A stretch of DNA of 64,000 nt from Eupeodes corollae (Eukaryota > Arthropoda > Insecta > Diptera > Syrphidae). Shown here piece after piece: positions 33,030 to 44,484 of the stretch (positions are counted from its first letter, which is position 1; each line of letters begins with the position of its first letter). The notes under the pieces are model-generated. The model saw nothing but the letters and a program-made list of their open reading frames with translations. It had not been told where the DNA came from and did no database searches. The stretch lies in assembly GCF_945859685.1 (NCBI RefSeq), contig NC_079147.1, forward strand, positions 85,180,315 to 85,244,314, written 5' to 3'. The position numbers and the translations under genes were made by a program.

Positions 33030-34697
33030 AAAAATAAAATGCACGACTGGGTCGCACGAACTTGCTCCTGTATGCTAAGAGTCTGTTTAAAAAAGTACTT
33101 ATATGAGATTTAAAAATATACCTGTAAAATAAGTTTCTCTTCAAAGTTATAATTGCCATTTGATTTGTCAAAAAAACCGCACGTTCTTTGTATATGAAAA
33201 CCATAGTACTCTCATGAGCAGAAACTTTGAGGGCGACCAGATACCGAGTCGTTGGTGTGGCGTTAGTATCGAAAGTAAAGAAATTCAGAGGTAGCGAGAA
33301 AAAAATATTATTTCCATTCCCATAAGCAGCCAACAGAGTAAGGGAGATAATTAATTTTCGACCCAAAAAGTCTACACAATTTCCTTCATTCTATTTGATC
33401 TAAAGCCTAGTACATACTTCCTCGTGAAGTGAACGTTCGCCAGTGGAGAAAGTGAACTTTTGACATTGCTCACTGGTACACACTTGTGAGTACACGTTGT
33501 GAACATGAACAAACCAAATGTCAAAGCTTCACCAACAGTTCCCGTACATTTTGCACGTGAATTGCCCGTGAACGAAAACTCTCCACTTTGTTCTCCACTC
33601 AGCTTCACAAGCAAGTTCACGAGTGAACCAAAAACTGAAATTTGTATGGGTTCACGAGATGGTTCACAAGTATGTACTAGGCTTAACCTTGGATATGTTT
33701 TCACATAAAGAGCTTCCATATGAAGGTTGATGAATTTGTTAGATAAAAGCTAGGAATGTAATTACAATTTTGTTAAAATAATGCGCTCTTTCGGGCTCAT
33801 GCACAGTTAAAATATTAAAAAAAAACTATTTTAAGATTCGAAATTTCGCCCGAAAAATAAGTTTTTCTTCAAAAATTTAAATGTCATTTTATAAATAAAA
33901 AAGCATTTGATTTTTCAAAATTTTTTTTTGAAAATCGTTAGAGCGGTTTTTTTTTAAATTAATTTTTTATATATAAAATTTTTAAATTTTGTTCTAAAAA
34001 TATTTTTGGTAAGCAGTTGTTTAGAGATTATTAATATACGCTATACATTTGAATTTCGTAAAAAAATGTTGACCCGTTTTCGAGATATCGAATTTTGAAA
34101 AAATAAAATTCAATATTTTTTTAAAAATCCAAATAATAAAAAATTACACTTTTGATAATCAAATATTGTTAAAGCAATATAAGAGCTCATTCAGAAAAAA
34201 AATTATTGAAATCGGATCATAAGATGCTGAGAAAATTAAAAAACAAAATAACGGTTCTATGAGCGGTACCTTTCCTGAGCAATACAAAAAATTTGGTTTT
34301 CTTATAAAAAGAAGCTAGGTTAAAAAATAAAATTTTGGAGAAAATTTAAAAAAAATCTATCGGTTTGTTTTTGAAAAAATTCGAATTTTCTGTTTTTGAC
34401 CAAAAAAATTGTATGGGGGCCACTGTTAGTTTTGTTCTTAAAAAAAAAATGAAAAAAAACGCCTAACGCGAATCTGCTCAAAACCTTAACTTCCAAGTTT
34501 GAACTCAATCGACCCAATGGTTTAGGCTGTAGGAGCGTGGACAGACAGACAAAACCGACCGGACGGAATCGCGGGACCCACTTTTTTCGACTTCTCTACC
34601 ATCGTAATGTCATGTTTGATTAAAATCTCGAGTTCGAAATTTTGCACGAATGCAAAACTTGCCATATATGTAGTTCCTATATGTCGCAAGTAAAAAT
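33030..34697 (+). repeat. Element X copy 1 (internally deleted, carries a MITE)
   Basis: Starts aaaataaaatgcacgactgg and ends catatatgtagttcctatat...gcaagtaaaaat. Compared with copy 3 (40356-42758) it lacks about 1.04 kb: sequence jumps from gaatttgtt (33740) to agataaaagc (33741), corresponding to 40769-41812. A 280-bp MITE (33404-33683) is inserted. The ORFs in this span (33025-33366, 33372-33719, both -) are not conserved as proteins and are not credited. Confidence 0.85.
33404..33683. mobile_element. 280-bp MITE with 16-bp terminal inverted repeats
   Basis: The ends agcctagtacatactt (33404-33419) and its exact inverse (33668-33683) form perfect terminal inverted repeats. The trinucleotide TAA at 33401-33403 and 33684-33686 is the likely target duplication. 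Copies 2 and 3 of element X lack this block at the same position (around 40712 and 37010), giving a paralogous empty site. The interior is rich in GTTCAC/GTGAAC motifs in both directions. A 3-bp TWA duplication suggests a PIF/Harbinger-type source (inference). No coding capacity. Confidence 0.8.
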
Positions 34698-35010
34698 CCA
34701 ATAAACGGTTTGAAAAAAAAACAAAGAGGCTGGGATGCGACCCACACTGATAACTTCCCATCCCGTCTGTCGATTTGTCTTGCTTAAAAGTTTGTCTATA
34801 TGTACTCGTATCAATTTTTACCAAATTTGCGTAATATTTTTTGTAGATTTTATTTTTTATGAAAAAACGGACTGTTGGATTTTTATATAAAAATTACGGA
34901 AAATCGAAAACAATATTTTCTGTGAAATAAAATGAGTTTGAACCCAATATTTTTAATTAATGAAAAGCTATTTGAGTCGTAAGTAAATTTGTACCAAGTT
35001 TTAGTATTGT
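34698..35010. repeat. Foldback end plus arm unit between X copies 1 and 2
   Basis: 34725-34790 holds 'ggctgggatgcgacccacac...gtctgtcgatttgtcttgct', the family end sequence also found (inverted) at 39275-39345 and 52075-52135. 34860-35010 is one arm unit. It is the 313-bp spacer between the two inverted X copies, so 33741-35960 forms one large hairpin. Confidence 0.75.
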
Positions 35011-37384
35011 TTTTTACTTGCGACATATAGGAACTATATGGCAAGTTTTGCATTCGTGCAAAATTTCGAACTCGAGATTTTAATCAAACATGATATTACG
35101 ATGGTAGAGAAGTCGAAAAAAGTGGGTCCCGCGATTCCGTCCGGTCGGTTTTGTCTGTCTGTCCACGCTCCTACAGCCTACACCATTGGGTCGAATGAGT
35201 TCAAACTTGGAAGTTAAGGTTTTGAGCAGATTCGCGTTAGGCGTTTTTTTTCATTTTTTTTTTAAGAACAAAACTAACAGTGGCCTCCATACAATTTTTT
35301 TGGTCAAAAACCGAAAATTCGAATTTTCTCAAAAACAAACCGATAGATTTTTTTTAAATTTTCTCTAAAATTTTATTTTTTGACTTGGCTTCTTTTTATA
35401 AGAAAACCATATTTTTGTATTGCTCAGGATAGGTACCGCTCATAGAACCGTTATTTTGTTTTTTAATTTTCTCAGCAACTTATGAACTAATTTTAATAAT
35501 TTTTTTTCTGAATAAGCTCCTATATTGCCTTAACAATATTTGATTAACAAAAATGCAAGTTTTAATTGTTTGGATTTTTTAAAAAATATTGAATTTTTAT
35601 TTTTCAAAACTCTATATCTCAAAAACGGGTCAACAATTTTTTACTAAATTCAAACGTAAGACGTATATTTACAATCGCTAAACAACTGCATTCCAAAAAT
35701 ATTTTTAGAACAAAATTGGAAAATTTTATATATAAAAAATTAATTTAAAAAAAAACTGCTCTAACGATTTTCAAAATAAAAATTTGAAAAATCAACGGTT
35801 TTTTTATTTATAAAATGGCATTTAAATTTTTGAAGACAAACTTATTTTTCAGGTAAAATTTTGAATCTTAAAATATTATTTTTTAAATTATTTTAACTGT
35901 GCATGAGCCCGAAAGATCGCATTGTTTTGACAAAATTTTAATTACATTCCTATCTTTCATCCAAATTAATGCATTTGGTACACATTTATATGACATATTT
36001 AGTCAACAATCTATTTTAAAGAGTCTATCAAGAAGTATAATCTTGGTAACTTTGAATATGTGATTTTAAAATATTATTCTTTACGAATAAGGTTGTTTCA
36101 CACATGATTTACTGGCCTTCGCCTATATAAAAAAATAAATACTTAGTACCTACAAGTTAAAGAAACTTGCCAGAAAGAGTAGATATATGTATTTTCTATT
36201 AGAATCACTTTTTCAACGCATACACATTGTACCTATTTATAAAGCTATTACGTACAACTTCTACAACTACTGCTTACGTGTCACTTCTTAACTAAAATCC
36301 AAAACGCACAAGAGTCTGACTGTAAACAACGCATGAACAGCAATTTCTTGTACTTGTTCGTATGCTTGTTTTTTAAAACTTTAGTGAAAAAAATAGACTG
36401 AACGTAATAACTCCATGTTTGCGCTGAAAACTTAAGAAGGAATGTAGTATGTTCCTTCTAGCCACCAATAATATTCCTTCATTATCATCATAAACATGTC
36501 CTTATCTATCTATCTGCATAAAGCTAAGCACGCCAAGTGAACTATTCTATGGTCGTTTTAGACATCTACCTGCTACCTAACTACACAACCAATAGGCGAT
36601 CGCCTTACAATTTAAACATTCATGGTCTGCCTCTTTCTTATCTTATTTATTTTCCATCCTGGTTCTTCTAATATGAAATTACAATAAAGCTATCTAAAGG
36701 AAAAAAGCTTTTAAGGAACAAGTTCAATCTATATGAATCGCATTGTAGTTTTATAGTTAATAGAAACCATTTTTCATATACAAAGATCGTACACAAGTAA
36801 AATCAGACTTATGAATGTAAATAAAAACAAATATCGGTAAAAGATCCTAAACAGCTGACTTAAGCATGTAAAAGTTTGTTTCATCCCCTTATTATATGCA
36901 ATAAGCCATTTTGTTTGTTATATAAAGTGCACTGATATAAATAAAACAAAAACAAATTCATCAACCTTCATATGGAAGCTCTTTATGTGAAAACATATAC
37001 GAGGATAGACTCAAATAAAATGAAGGAAATTGTGTTGAATTTTTTCGTCGAAAATTAATTATCTCCCTTATTCTGCTGGCTGCTTATATGAATGGGAATA
37101 ATATTTTTCTCTCGCTCCCTCTGAACTTCTCCACTTTCAAAACTAACGCCACACCAACGTCTCGGCATCTGGTCGCCCTGAAAGTTTCTGCTCATGAGAG
37201 TACTATGGTTTTCATATACAAAGATCGTGCGGTTTTTTTGACAATTCAAATGGCATTTATATCTTTGAAGCCAAACTTATTTTGCAGGTAGGTATATTTT
37301 TAAATCTCATATAAGTACTTTTTAAACAGACTCTTTGCATACAGGAGCAAGTTCGTGCGACCCAGTCGTGCATTTTATTTTTTA
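35011..37384 (-). repeat. Element X copy 2 (full length, inverted)
   Basis: Inverse of copy 3 over its whole 2.37 kb: the end tttttacttgcgacatatag (35011) pairs with 42740-42758, and gcgacccagtcgtgcatttt (37357-37376) pairs with 40363-40382. No shared long ORF. In both copies the sequence is AT-rich with a middle part (36100-36960) containing isolated phrases such as 'gaggaatgtagt' and 'tctatctatctgcataaagc'. Class of the element is unknown. Confidence 0.85.
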
Positions 37385-38170
37385 GAGTTTTATATTTTGT
37401 AAAAAAACTGTCAATTCGAATTTTTTCAAAATTTTACCAAATGTTGAAAACAATATTTCTTATAAGATAAAATTAGTTTGAAGCCAATATTTAAAATTTT
37501 TGAAGAGATATTTGAGTCGAAAATCAATTTTTACCAACTTTTATATATTTTTGTTTTAGGCTTTTATTTTTTGTAAAAAAACTGTCAATTCGATTTTTCT
37601 CAAAATTTGTCCTAATGTTGAAAACAATATTTCTTATAAGAAAAAATTAATTACAAGTTATTATCACAAAGTTTTAAAAAGATACTGGAGTCGAAAATAA
37701 TTTTTTACCAACTTTTCTTAACTTTTTTTTCGTTTTTATTTTTTTATAAAAAAACTGTCATTTCGATTTTTTTAAAACTTTAACTGAATATTGAAAACAA
37801 TAATTTTTGAAAGATAAAAGTAAATTAAAGCCAATATCTCAAAGTTTTGAAAAGATATTTCAGTCGAAAATCAATTTTTACCAAATTTTTTTTTTCGTTT
37901 TTATTTTTTTATAAAAAAACTGTCAATTCGATTTTTCTCAACATTTTTTAAAATGTTGAAAATAATATTTCTTATGAGATAAAATAAGATTGAAGCCCAA
38001 ATTTCAAGTTTCTGAAAAGATATTTGAATCGATATTCAATTTTTACCAACTTTGAGTAATGTTTTTTTTAGATTTTTAGTTTTTATCAAAAAAACTGTCA
38101 ATTCGATTTTTCTCAAAATTTTATTCAATGTCAAAAACATTATTCTTCGTTGCACTGTTTTGAAGATGTT
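37385..38170 (-). repeat. Tandem array of about 172-bp foldback arm units
   Basis: The phrase ctgtca(a/t)ttcga recurs at 37408, 37582, 37755, 37920 and 38095: spacings 174, 173, 165 and 175. Each unit contains 'atgttgaaaacaatattt', 'aagatatttgagtcgaaaat' and 'caatttttaccaactttt'. Units differ by many substitutions, so the array is old or diverged before insertion. Inverted units of the same repeat lie on the other side of the core (38640-39345). Confidence 0.85.
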
Positions 38171-38600
38171 TGATATATCGTAACAATATATTATATAAAA
38201 TTTAATTTAAGTCTCTAGTCCAAAATTTTCACCTTTTTTTCAAATTGCTATGGTAAAAAAACCGCCCTCGCAATTTTCTTGAGAGCCCTTTCTGCATCTT
38301 TCTGCCTTATTATCTGTATAACAAAATTTATTTGAAATCGATATCTCTTCTGGTTCTTGAGCTATGGACGACGAAACAAACGTCACGAACGTACGGACAT
38401 ACGGACGTACAAACGTACGTACACACGCACGCGCAGACATCTTTCTAAAAATCTTTTATTTCGACTCTAGGGACCTTGAAACGTCGAGAAATGTCAAATT
38501 TTTCAATTTGACAAATCGGACCCATTACAATAACTATCTATGGGAAGTTAATAAAAAAAAATTTGTCACCTCGCAAATTCTACGAATAAAAAATGTTTGC
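38171..38600 (-). repeat. Foldback core repeat flanked by inverted arms
   Basis: The core is in reverse relative to 63395-63663: 'accgccctcgcaattttctt', 'ttatctgtataacaaaattt', 'gagctatggacgacgaaac', a run of acgtacgg-type palindromes (38388-38433), 'tcgactctagggaccttgaa' and 'caatttgacaaatcgg'. It sits between arm arrays of opposite orientation, which gives the foldback organisation. The open frame 38364-38633 (+) is a by-product of the palindromic repeats. Confidence 0.8.
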
Positions 38601-38639
38601 ATCTCAAAAACAATTTTGTGCCACGAAAAATAACGTTTT

Positions 38640-39345
38640 TAACATATGCTAAGATTTTTAGAAAAATCAAATTGACAATTTTTTTTATAAGAAATAAAAA
38701 CCTAACAAACATAACTCAAAGTTGGTAAAAATTCAATTTCGATTTAAATATCTTTTCAAAAATTTGAGATAATAGGCTTCCAACTAATTTTTACTTATAA
38801 GAAATATAAGAACAATCTTGAGAAAAATCAAATTGATTTTTTTTTTACAAAAAATAAAAACTTAAAAAGACAATACTAAAACTAGGTAAAAATTTACTTT
38901 CGAATCAAAAAGCTTTTCAAAAATTAAAAATACTGTCTTATGTGTCTTTAAACTTTTTTATTTTTCGATATTCAGTAGTTAAAATATTGCTTTCGATATT
39001 CAGCAGTTTTTTTTATAAAAATCCAACAGTCTGTTTTTTCATAAAAAAAAAATTTGGTAAAAAATGATGATGGGTTCTTGATATCTCTCAAATTAATTTC
39101 ATTCGTCCAATTTGTAAAAATTTAAGAAATGCTACTAACTTGGCAAAAATGTAACAAAACTAGATTTTCAAACTGAACTATTTCTTTATATAAAAAATAT
39201 TGTTGGTAATTTTAAATTTCTTAAGAATAATTCAACTAACAACTTTTTTAACCCAACACGAAAACCTACCAACTTTTAAGCAAGACAAATCGACAGACAG
39301 GGAAATTATCAGTGTGGGTCGCATTCCAGCCTCTTTTTTTTGGGC
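38640..39345 (+). repeat. Inverted foldback arm units and family end
   Basis: Inverse of the 37385-38170 units: 'gagaaaaatcaaattgattt', 'gttggtaaaaattcaatttc', 'aaatatcttttcaaaaattt'. About three units. It ends with the 'gacaaatcgacagaca...cagtgtgggtcgcattccag' end sequence (39284-39330). Confidence 0.8.
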
Positions 39346-39543
39346 CTTTATTTTTGCCAACAAAGCTGTCAGTTAAATTTGTCTAAACATTTTATCGATG
39401 CATACAATTATTTTGGAGTAAATGTCATTTTTTTTTGCATATTATTCAAGTTGATCCTATATTTGTTATTTTGTAATGCATATAAAATCTGTGAAGGTCA
39501 CAATGTACATATTATTTTCAATAAACTTGAAGTGAATATCTTT

Positions 39544-39760
39544 TTTTTTCGCGGGTACTGCCTCTTGCGAGGAATTGACAAATCCTTCAAGAGTAATTCT
39601 TGTCATGAAAAAGTGCTTTCTCAAACTAGCCGTTCGGATTCGGCCTTAAATTGTAGGTCCCTTCCATTCCTGACAACAGTACTCGCACACAGGAATGGTT
39701 GAGAGTTGTAAGTCACTAGGCCCTGGTTCACAACGGACTGTTGCGCCACCCCATTTGATT
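39544..39760 (+). mobile_element. SINE copy, body only (tRNA head missing)
   Basis: Matches 48060-48276 of the full copy with few changes. It starts with a T-run and cgcgggtactg and ends gccaccccatttgatt. A perfect 11-bp duplication tgaatatcttt flanks it (39533-39543; 39761-39771), so the missing head reflects 5' truncation at integration, not later loss. Confidence 0.85.
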
Positions 39761-39771
39761 TGAATATCTTT

Positions 39772-40355
39772 GCAGATTTTTGGGTTATGGCCGATAATAA
39801 AAGGTATTCCAAATGAACGGGTTTTTTTCTAAAGGCCTTAAAACTACTACAACTTTCAAAATTTTCAATAAGAATAAACTCTATTGGGAAGTTATTAATT
39901 AATTTCCATAGGATCTTCCTGTCCTGAATTTGTCAAGATTTTAAAATATACTTCCTTATAGGAATCAATTTACGGTGTTCAGATATGAATGTTCAGAAAA
40001 ACTTAAGATCTATGCTTTCATACGTTTAAGAATACATTTTTGGGTTTTGACTTCGAATCTGAGCTTCGATCTTACCCGTTTTACTTAACATGCTTTTTAT
40101 ATTGATTATTTATATTTCTAAAACTTGGTGTGAATGACTGGCTTTGAAAACTAATTCGTTATAAGAACTAAAAAATACATTTAAACCGTTTTTCCTTTAT
40201 TTATGTCAAACACCGTTTAATCATCAATGGATTGCTTTTTTTTAGGACTATCATTTTCAAACAATTATGAAGCAAGAAAATACTTAACAAGTTTTGAAAT
40301 TTAAATTGAAGACAGAATTGTATGGAATAAACTAGGACTACAATTAACATGGCCT
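39772..40355. other. AT-rich stretch without recognised content
   Basis: No frame, RNA or repeat recognised between the SINE body and element X copy 3. Confidence 0.5.
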
Positions 40356-42758
40356 TAAAAATAAAATGCACGACTGGGTCGCACGAACTTGCTCCTGTAT
40401 GCTAAGAGTATGTTTAAAAAAGTACTTATATAAGATATAAAAATATACCTGTGAATTAAGTTTGTCTTCAAAGATATAAATGCCATTATGTACAATTGTA
40501 CATAATGAAAACCATAGTACTCTCATGAGCAGAAACTTTTAGGGCGACCAGATGCTAGTCGTTGGCGTGGCTTTAGTATCGAAAGTGGAAAAATTCAGCG
40601 GGAGCGAGAGAAAAATATTATTTCCATTCCCATAAGCAGCCAGCAGAATAAGGGAGATAATTAATTTTCGACCCAAAAAGTCTACACAATTTTCTTCATT
40701 CTACTTGAGTCTATCCTTGTATATATTTTCACATAAAGAGCTTCCATATGAAGGTTGATGAATTTGTTTTTGTTTTATTTATATCAATGCACTTTATATA
40801 AAAAACAAAATGGCTTAATATTGTATCTAATAAGGGGATGAAACAAACTTTTGCATGCTTACGTCAGCTGTTGAGGATCTTTTCCGATATTTGTTTTTAT
40901 TTACATTCATAAGTCTTGTTTTACTTGGGTACGATCTTTGTATATGAAAAATGGTTTCTATTATGTATAAGGCTACGATGCGATTCAAAGCTTTTTTCCT
41001 TCAGAAAGAGCTTTATTGTAATTTCATATTAGAAGAATCAGGATGGAAAATAAATAAGATAAGAAAGAGGCAGACCAGGAATGTTTAAATTGTAAGTCGA
41101 TCGCCTATTGGTTGTGTAGTTAGGTAGCAGGTAGATGTCTAAAACGACCATAAAATAGTTCACTTGGCGTGCTTAGCTTTATGCAGATAGATAGATAAGG
41201 ACATGTTCATGATGATAATGAAGGAATGTTATTGGTGGCTAGAAGGTACATACTACATTCCTTCTTTACTATAAGTTTTCAGCGCTAACATGGAGTTTTT
41301 ACGTTCAGTTTATTTATTTTGTTAAAGTTTAAAAAAATAACAAGCATACGTACAGGTACAAGAAATTGCTATTCATGTGTTGTTTAAGGTCAGGCTTTTG
41401 AGCGTTTTGGATTTTAGTTATGAAGTGACACGTAAGCAGTAGTTGTAGAAGTTGTACGTAATACCTTTATAAGTAGGTATAATGTGTATACGTTGAAAAA
41501 GTGATTCTAATAGAAAATACATATACCTACTCTTTCTGGCCCGTTTCTTTAACTTGTACTAAGTATTTATTCTTTTATATAGGCGTAGGCAAGTAAATCA
41601 TGTGTGAAACAACCTTATTCGTAAAAAATACTATTTTAAAATCACATATACAAAGTTACCAAGATATTACTTCTTGATGGACATTTTAAAATAGATTTTT
41701 GATTAAATATATCATATCCGATACAATTGCGCTACATGGGCGGCCATATCGTTGGTATTTACAATAATTTTAGCTATAAAAATACATAAATATGTACAAA
41801 ACGCACTAATTTAGATAAAAGCTAGGAATGTAATTACAATTTTGTCAAAATAATGCGCTCTTTCGGGATCATGCACAGTTAAAATATTAAAAAAAAAATT
41901 ATTTTAATATTCAAAATTTCGCCCGAAAAATAAGTTTGTCTTCAAAAATTTAAATGCCATTTTATAAATAACATTTTATTTTTCAAATTTTTTTTATGAA
42001 AATCGTTAGAGCGGTTTTTTTTTAAATAAATTTTTTATATATAAAATTTTTCAATTTTGTTCTAAAAATATTTTTGGTACGCAGTTGCTTAGAGATTGTT
42101 AATATACGCTCTACGTTTGAATTTCGTAAAAAAATGTTGAAACGTTTTTGAGATATCGAATTTTGAAAAAATAAAATTCAATATTTTTTTAAAAATCCAA
42201 ACAATAAAAAATTGCACTTTTGATAATCAAATATTGTTAAAACAATATAAGAGCTTATTCAGAAAAAAAATTATTGAAATCGGTTAATAAATTACTGAGA
42301 AAATTAAAAAACAAAATAACGGTTCTATGAGCGGTACCTTTCCTGAGCAATACAAAAATTTGTTTTTCTTATTAAAAGAAGGCAAGTTAAAAAATAAAAT
42401 TTTAGAGAAAATTTAAAGAAAATCTATCGGTTTGTTTTTGAGAAAATTCGAATTTTCGTTTTTTGCCCAAAAATATTGTATGGTGGCCACTGTTAGTTTT
42501 AATCTTAAAAAAAAAATGAAAAAAACGCCTAACGCGAATCTGCTCAAAACCTTAACTTCCAAGTTTGAACTCAATCGACCCAATGGTTTAGGCTGTGGGA
42601 GCGTGGACAGACAGACAAAACCGACCGGACGGAATCGCGGGACCCACTTTTTTCGACTTGTCTACCATCGTAATGTCATGTTTGATTAAAATCTCGAGTT
42701 CGAAATTTTGCACGAATGCAAAACTTGCCATATAGTTCCTATATGTCGCAAGTAAAAA
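40356..42758 (+). repeat. Element X copy 3 (full length)
   Basis: 2.40 kb from aaaaataaaatgcacgactg to catatagttcctatatgtcgcaagtaaaaa. The 3' end carries a perfect hairpin CATATAG-ttc-CTATATG (42728-42745) about 12 bases before the boundary. No terminal inverted repeats between its two ends. It forms a 2.4-kb inverted repeat with copy 2, separated by about 3.0 kb of foldback and SINE sequence. No credible ORF (42432-42689 is low-complexity and not conserved). Confidence 0.85.
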
Positions 42759-43249
42759 TAAAATTGATATATCAAAAACCTATCATAGTTAAGTGATTTT
42801 GACTAAGGCCAACCAAAAATCTTGTTAGTTACAATGCCTAGTTAACCCATTGATTTCTGAAGAAAAAAAACATACAAATCAGCAATTTGACAAACTACTT
42901 CAACTGCTGATCACAAAGGATAATGTTCATTATGGTGGAGGCACAGTTTTCGGACTCATGAAATTGAAATCAAATGAAAGCTGATGTTTTGCTTAATATA
43001 CGTTAAGGTGAAATCTCCTCAACTTGAACACATTCAAAACGACGCATGTTTAAGTTACTGTTCAAGGTATTGGAAAAATATAAATGTATGTGAAGGAAAC
43101 AAAACACATTTGTATTTAAAACAAGCTTAGAAGTTTTTTTTACATTGCTTAGTTGTCTGCCAAACATTTTAAGCGCTCTTTGTCACACATATTTTAGAAC
43201 TTTGAATTTGGAGAATGTAGTGTTGTTTTGACTGTCTGGCATAAAAACA
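42759..43249. other. About 490 bases, nothing recognised
   Basis: AT-rich, no frame and no repeat recognised. Confidence 0.5.
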
Positions 43250-43960
43250 ATTTTTTTTTATCAATTCAAGTATTCTAGGCAGCTAAATGGAAGAAATAAA
43301 GAAGGATTGAGGAACAATTTTGACAAATATAAAAAAGAGTTCAGGAAAATTATATAAAATAGAAAATAGAAACAATTAAAGAAAAGCTTAGAAAATCTTA
43401 CAGAAAAAATTAGAAATATTGAATATAGCCAAGACGAAGAAACCAATATAGCTTGCAAACTAGAACTAGAAGGTTTTTGTAACACAACTAAAAACTTACT
43501 AGAAGAAAAACTAAAAGCACAGACACTAGGGTCACAAATTACCCTCACAAAATACATACAAAAACCAACATGTCAGACTTTTATTTAGCAATGAGTATGA
43601 AAGCAATTCCAACATTCTCAGAAAACTATAAAGAATTAAATAGTTTTCTCAAAATTGGCTTGCACCAACAATAGGGCAATAGCTTTTAACACACTTCACT
43701 TCTTTTTAAGATGAGAAGTGCCTCAAGTGGGAGATATTATTCTTCACAATTCTTTACTTGATGCCCGCGTTCAAAAAACTTTTCTATTCTATGGGCATTT
43801 TAGACTTTTTCGGCATTTGTTGATTTCTCAATTATTATTATAACAAGCGTATGTGTACCTCTGGCATTAGAACTCAGTAAAAACATTACTATTTGCCTAG
43901 GAATTTTTACTCCAAAAACACTTAATTCTTTTCAACAAACCGTAAGGTATCTTTTTCCAT
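43250..43960 (+). mobile_element. Possible gypsy-type LTR element gag remnant
   Basis: At 43570-43670 a short frame reads MSDFYLAMSMKAIPTFSEN followed by YKELNSFLKIG, which resembles the start of capsid in insect gypsy-type gag ('..IP.F.G....L..FL'). The preceding 300 bases are Lys/Glu/Asn-rich in broken + frames, as in the gag N-terminus. About 43705-43960 could include part of an LTR (aagtgcctcaagtgggag...), but a second copy is not present to prove it. Old, non-functional. Confidence 0.3.
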
Positions 43961-44484
43961 TCTTTATTTGTTCAATAATTGCTACTTTTTGTTTAAGTGG
44001 ATATATTATAATTTTCTGTATAATTTGTAACCAATTCTGGACTTTAAAGAAACTTTAACGTCAAACTTAACTTCACGCCCTCTTGCAAAACACGGTCTTG
44101 TTTGCACAAAAAAAGTAAATATATTTGTTTAAGTAAAAGGTTTTTAAATGCTTTAATTATTAAACTTAAAGAGTCAAGGTAAAAAGTCTTAAAAATTACC
44201 TTTTAAGCTAAGGATACATAAAAGTCAAAAAAGTATGTTGAAGTTTTCATGCATATGTTGAAGTAATCGAGAGTCTGCTGTATTAATATGCTCAAAATCA
44301 GTTTGTGAGATTCAGAGATACTTCAGCTTGAAGTTGGATTTTTTAAAGTCTATAAAATCGGTATTTTTCACTATATCAGCTTATAACTTTTGACTAATAG
44401 ACTGCATATAAACGATACTGATACTAAATGAAAGATCACAAAAATATCTTAAAAACAGAAGAAATATTTTGTATATATGCTCAG
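43961..44484. other. AT-rich stretch, nothing recognised
   Basis: No supported feature. Short direct phrases (tatgttgaagt at about 44235 and 44256) are too short to interpret. Confidence 0.45.

Noticed and set aside
33025..33719. Three overlapping ORFs of 69-115 aa in element X copy 1
   Set aside because: They span the MITE border or are not preserved in X copies 2 and 3, so they are not coding.
37385..38170. A CRISPR-like or centromeric satellite array
   Set aside because: Spacings are near 172 bp but the whole unit is repeated (no unique spacers), there are only five units, and inverted copies flank a core, so it is part of a foldback element.
38240..38633. ORFs rich in Arg-Thr-Tyr repeats (RTYGRTNVRTHARAD type)
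   Set aside because: They are translations of the acgtacgg palindromic patch in the foldback core; the same patch gives unrelated frames in other copies.
41812..42758. Helitron end
   Set aside because: A 3' hairpin exists, but the CTRR terminus, the 5' TC and A/T target site could not be shown; kept only as a note on element X.
43250..43960. An intact endogenous retrovirus
   Set aside because: Only a short gag-like stretch in broken frames was seen; no pol, no env and no paired LTRs.
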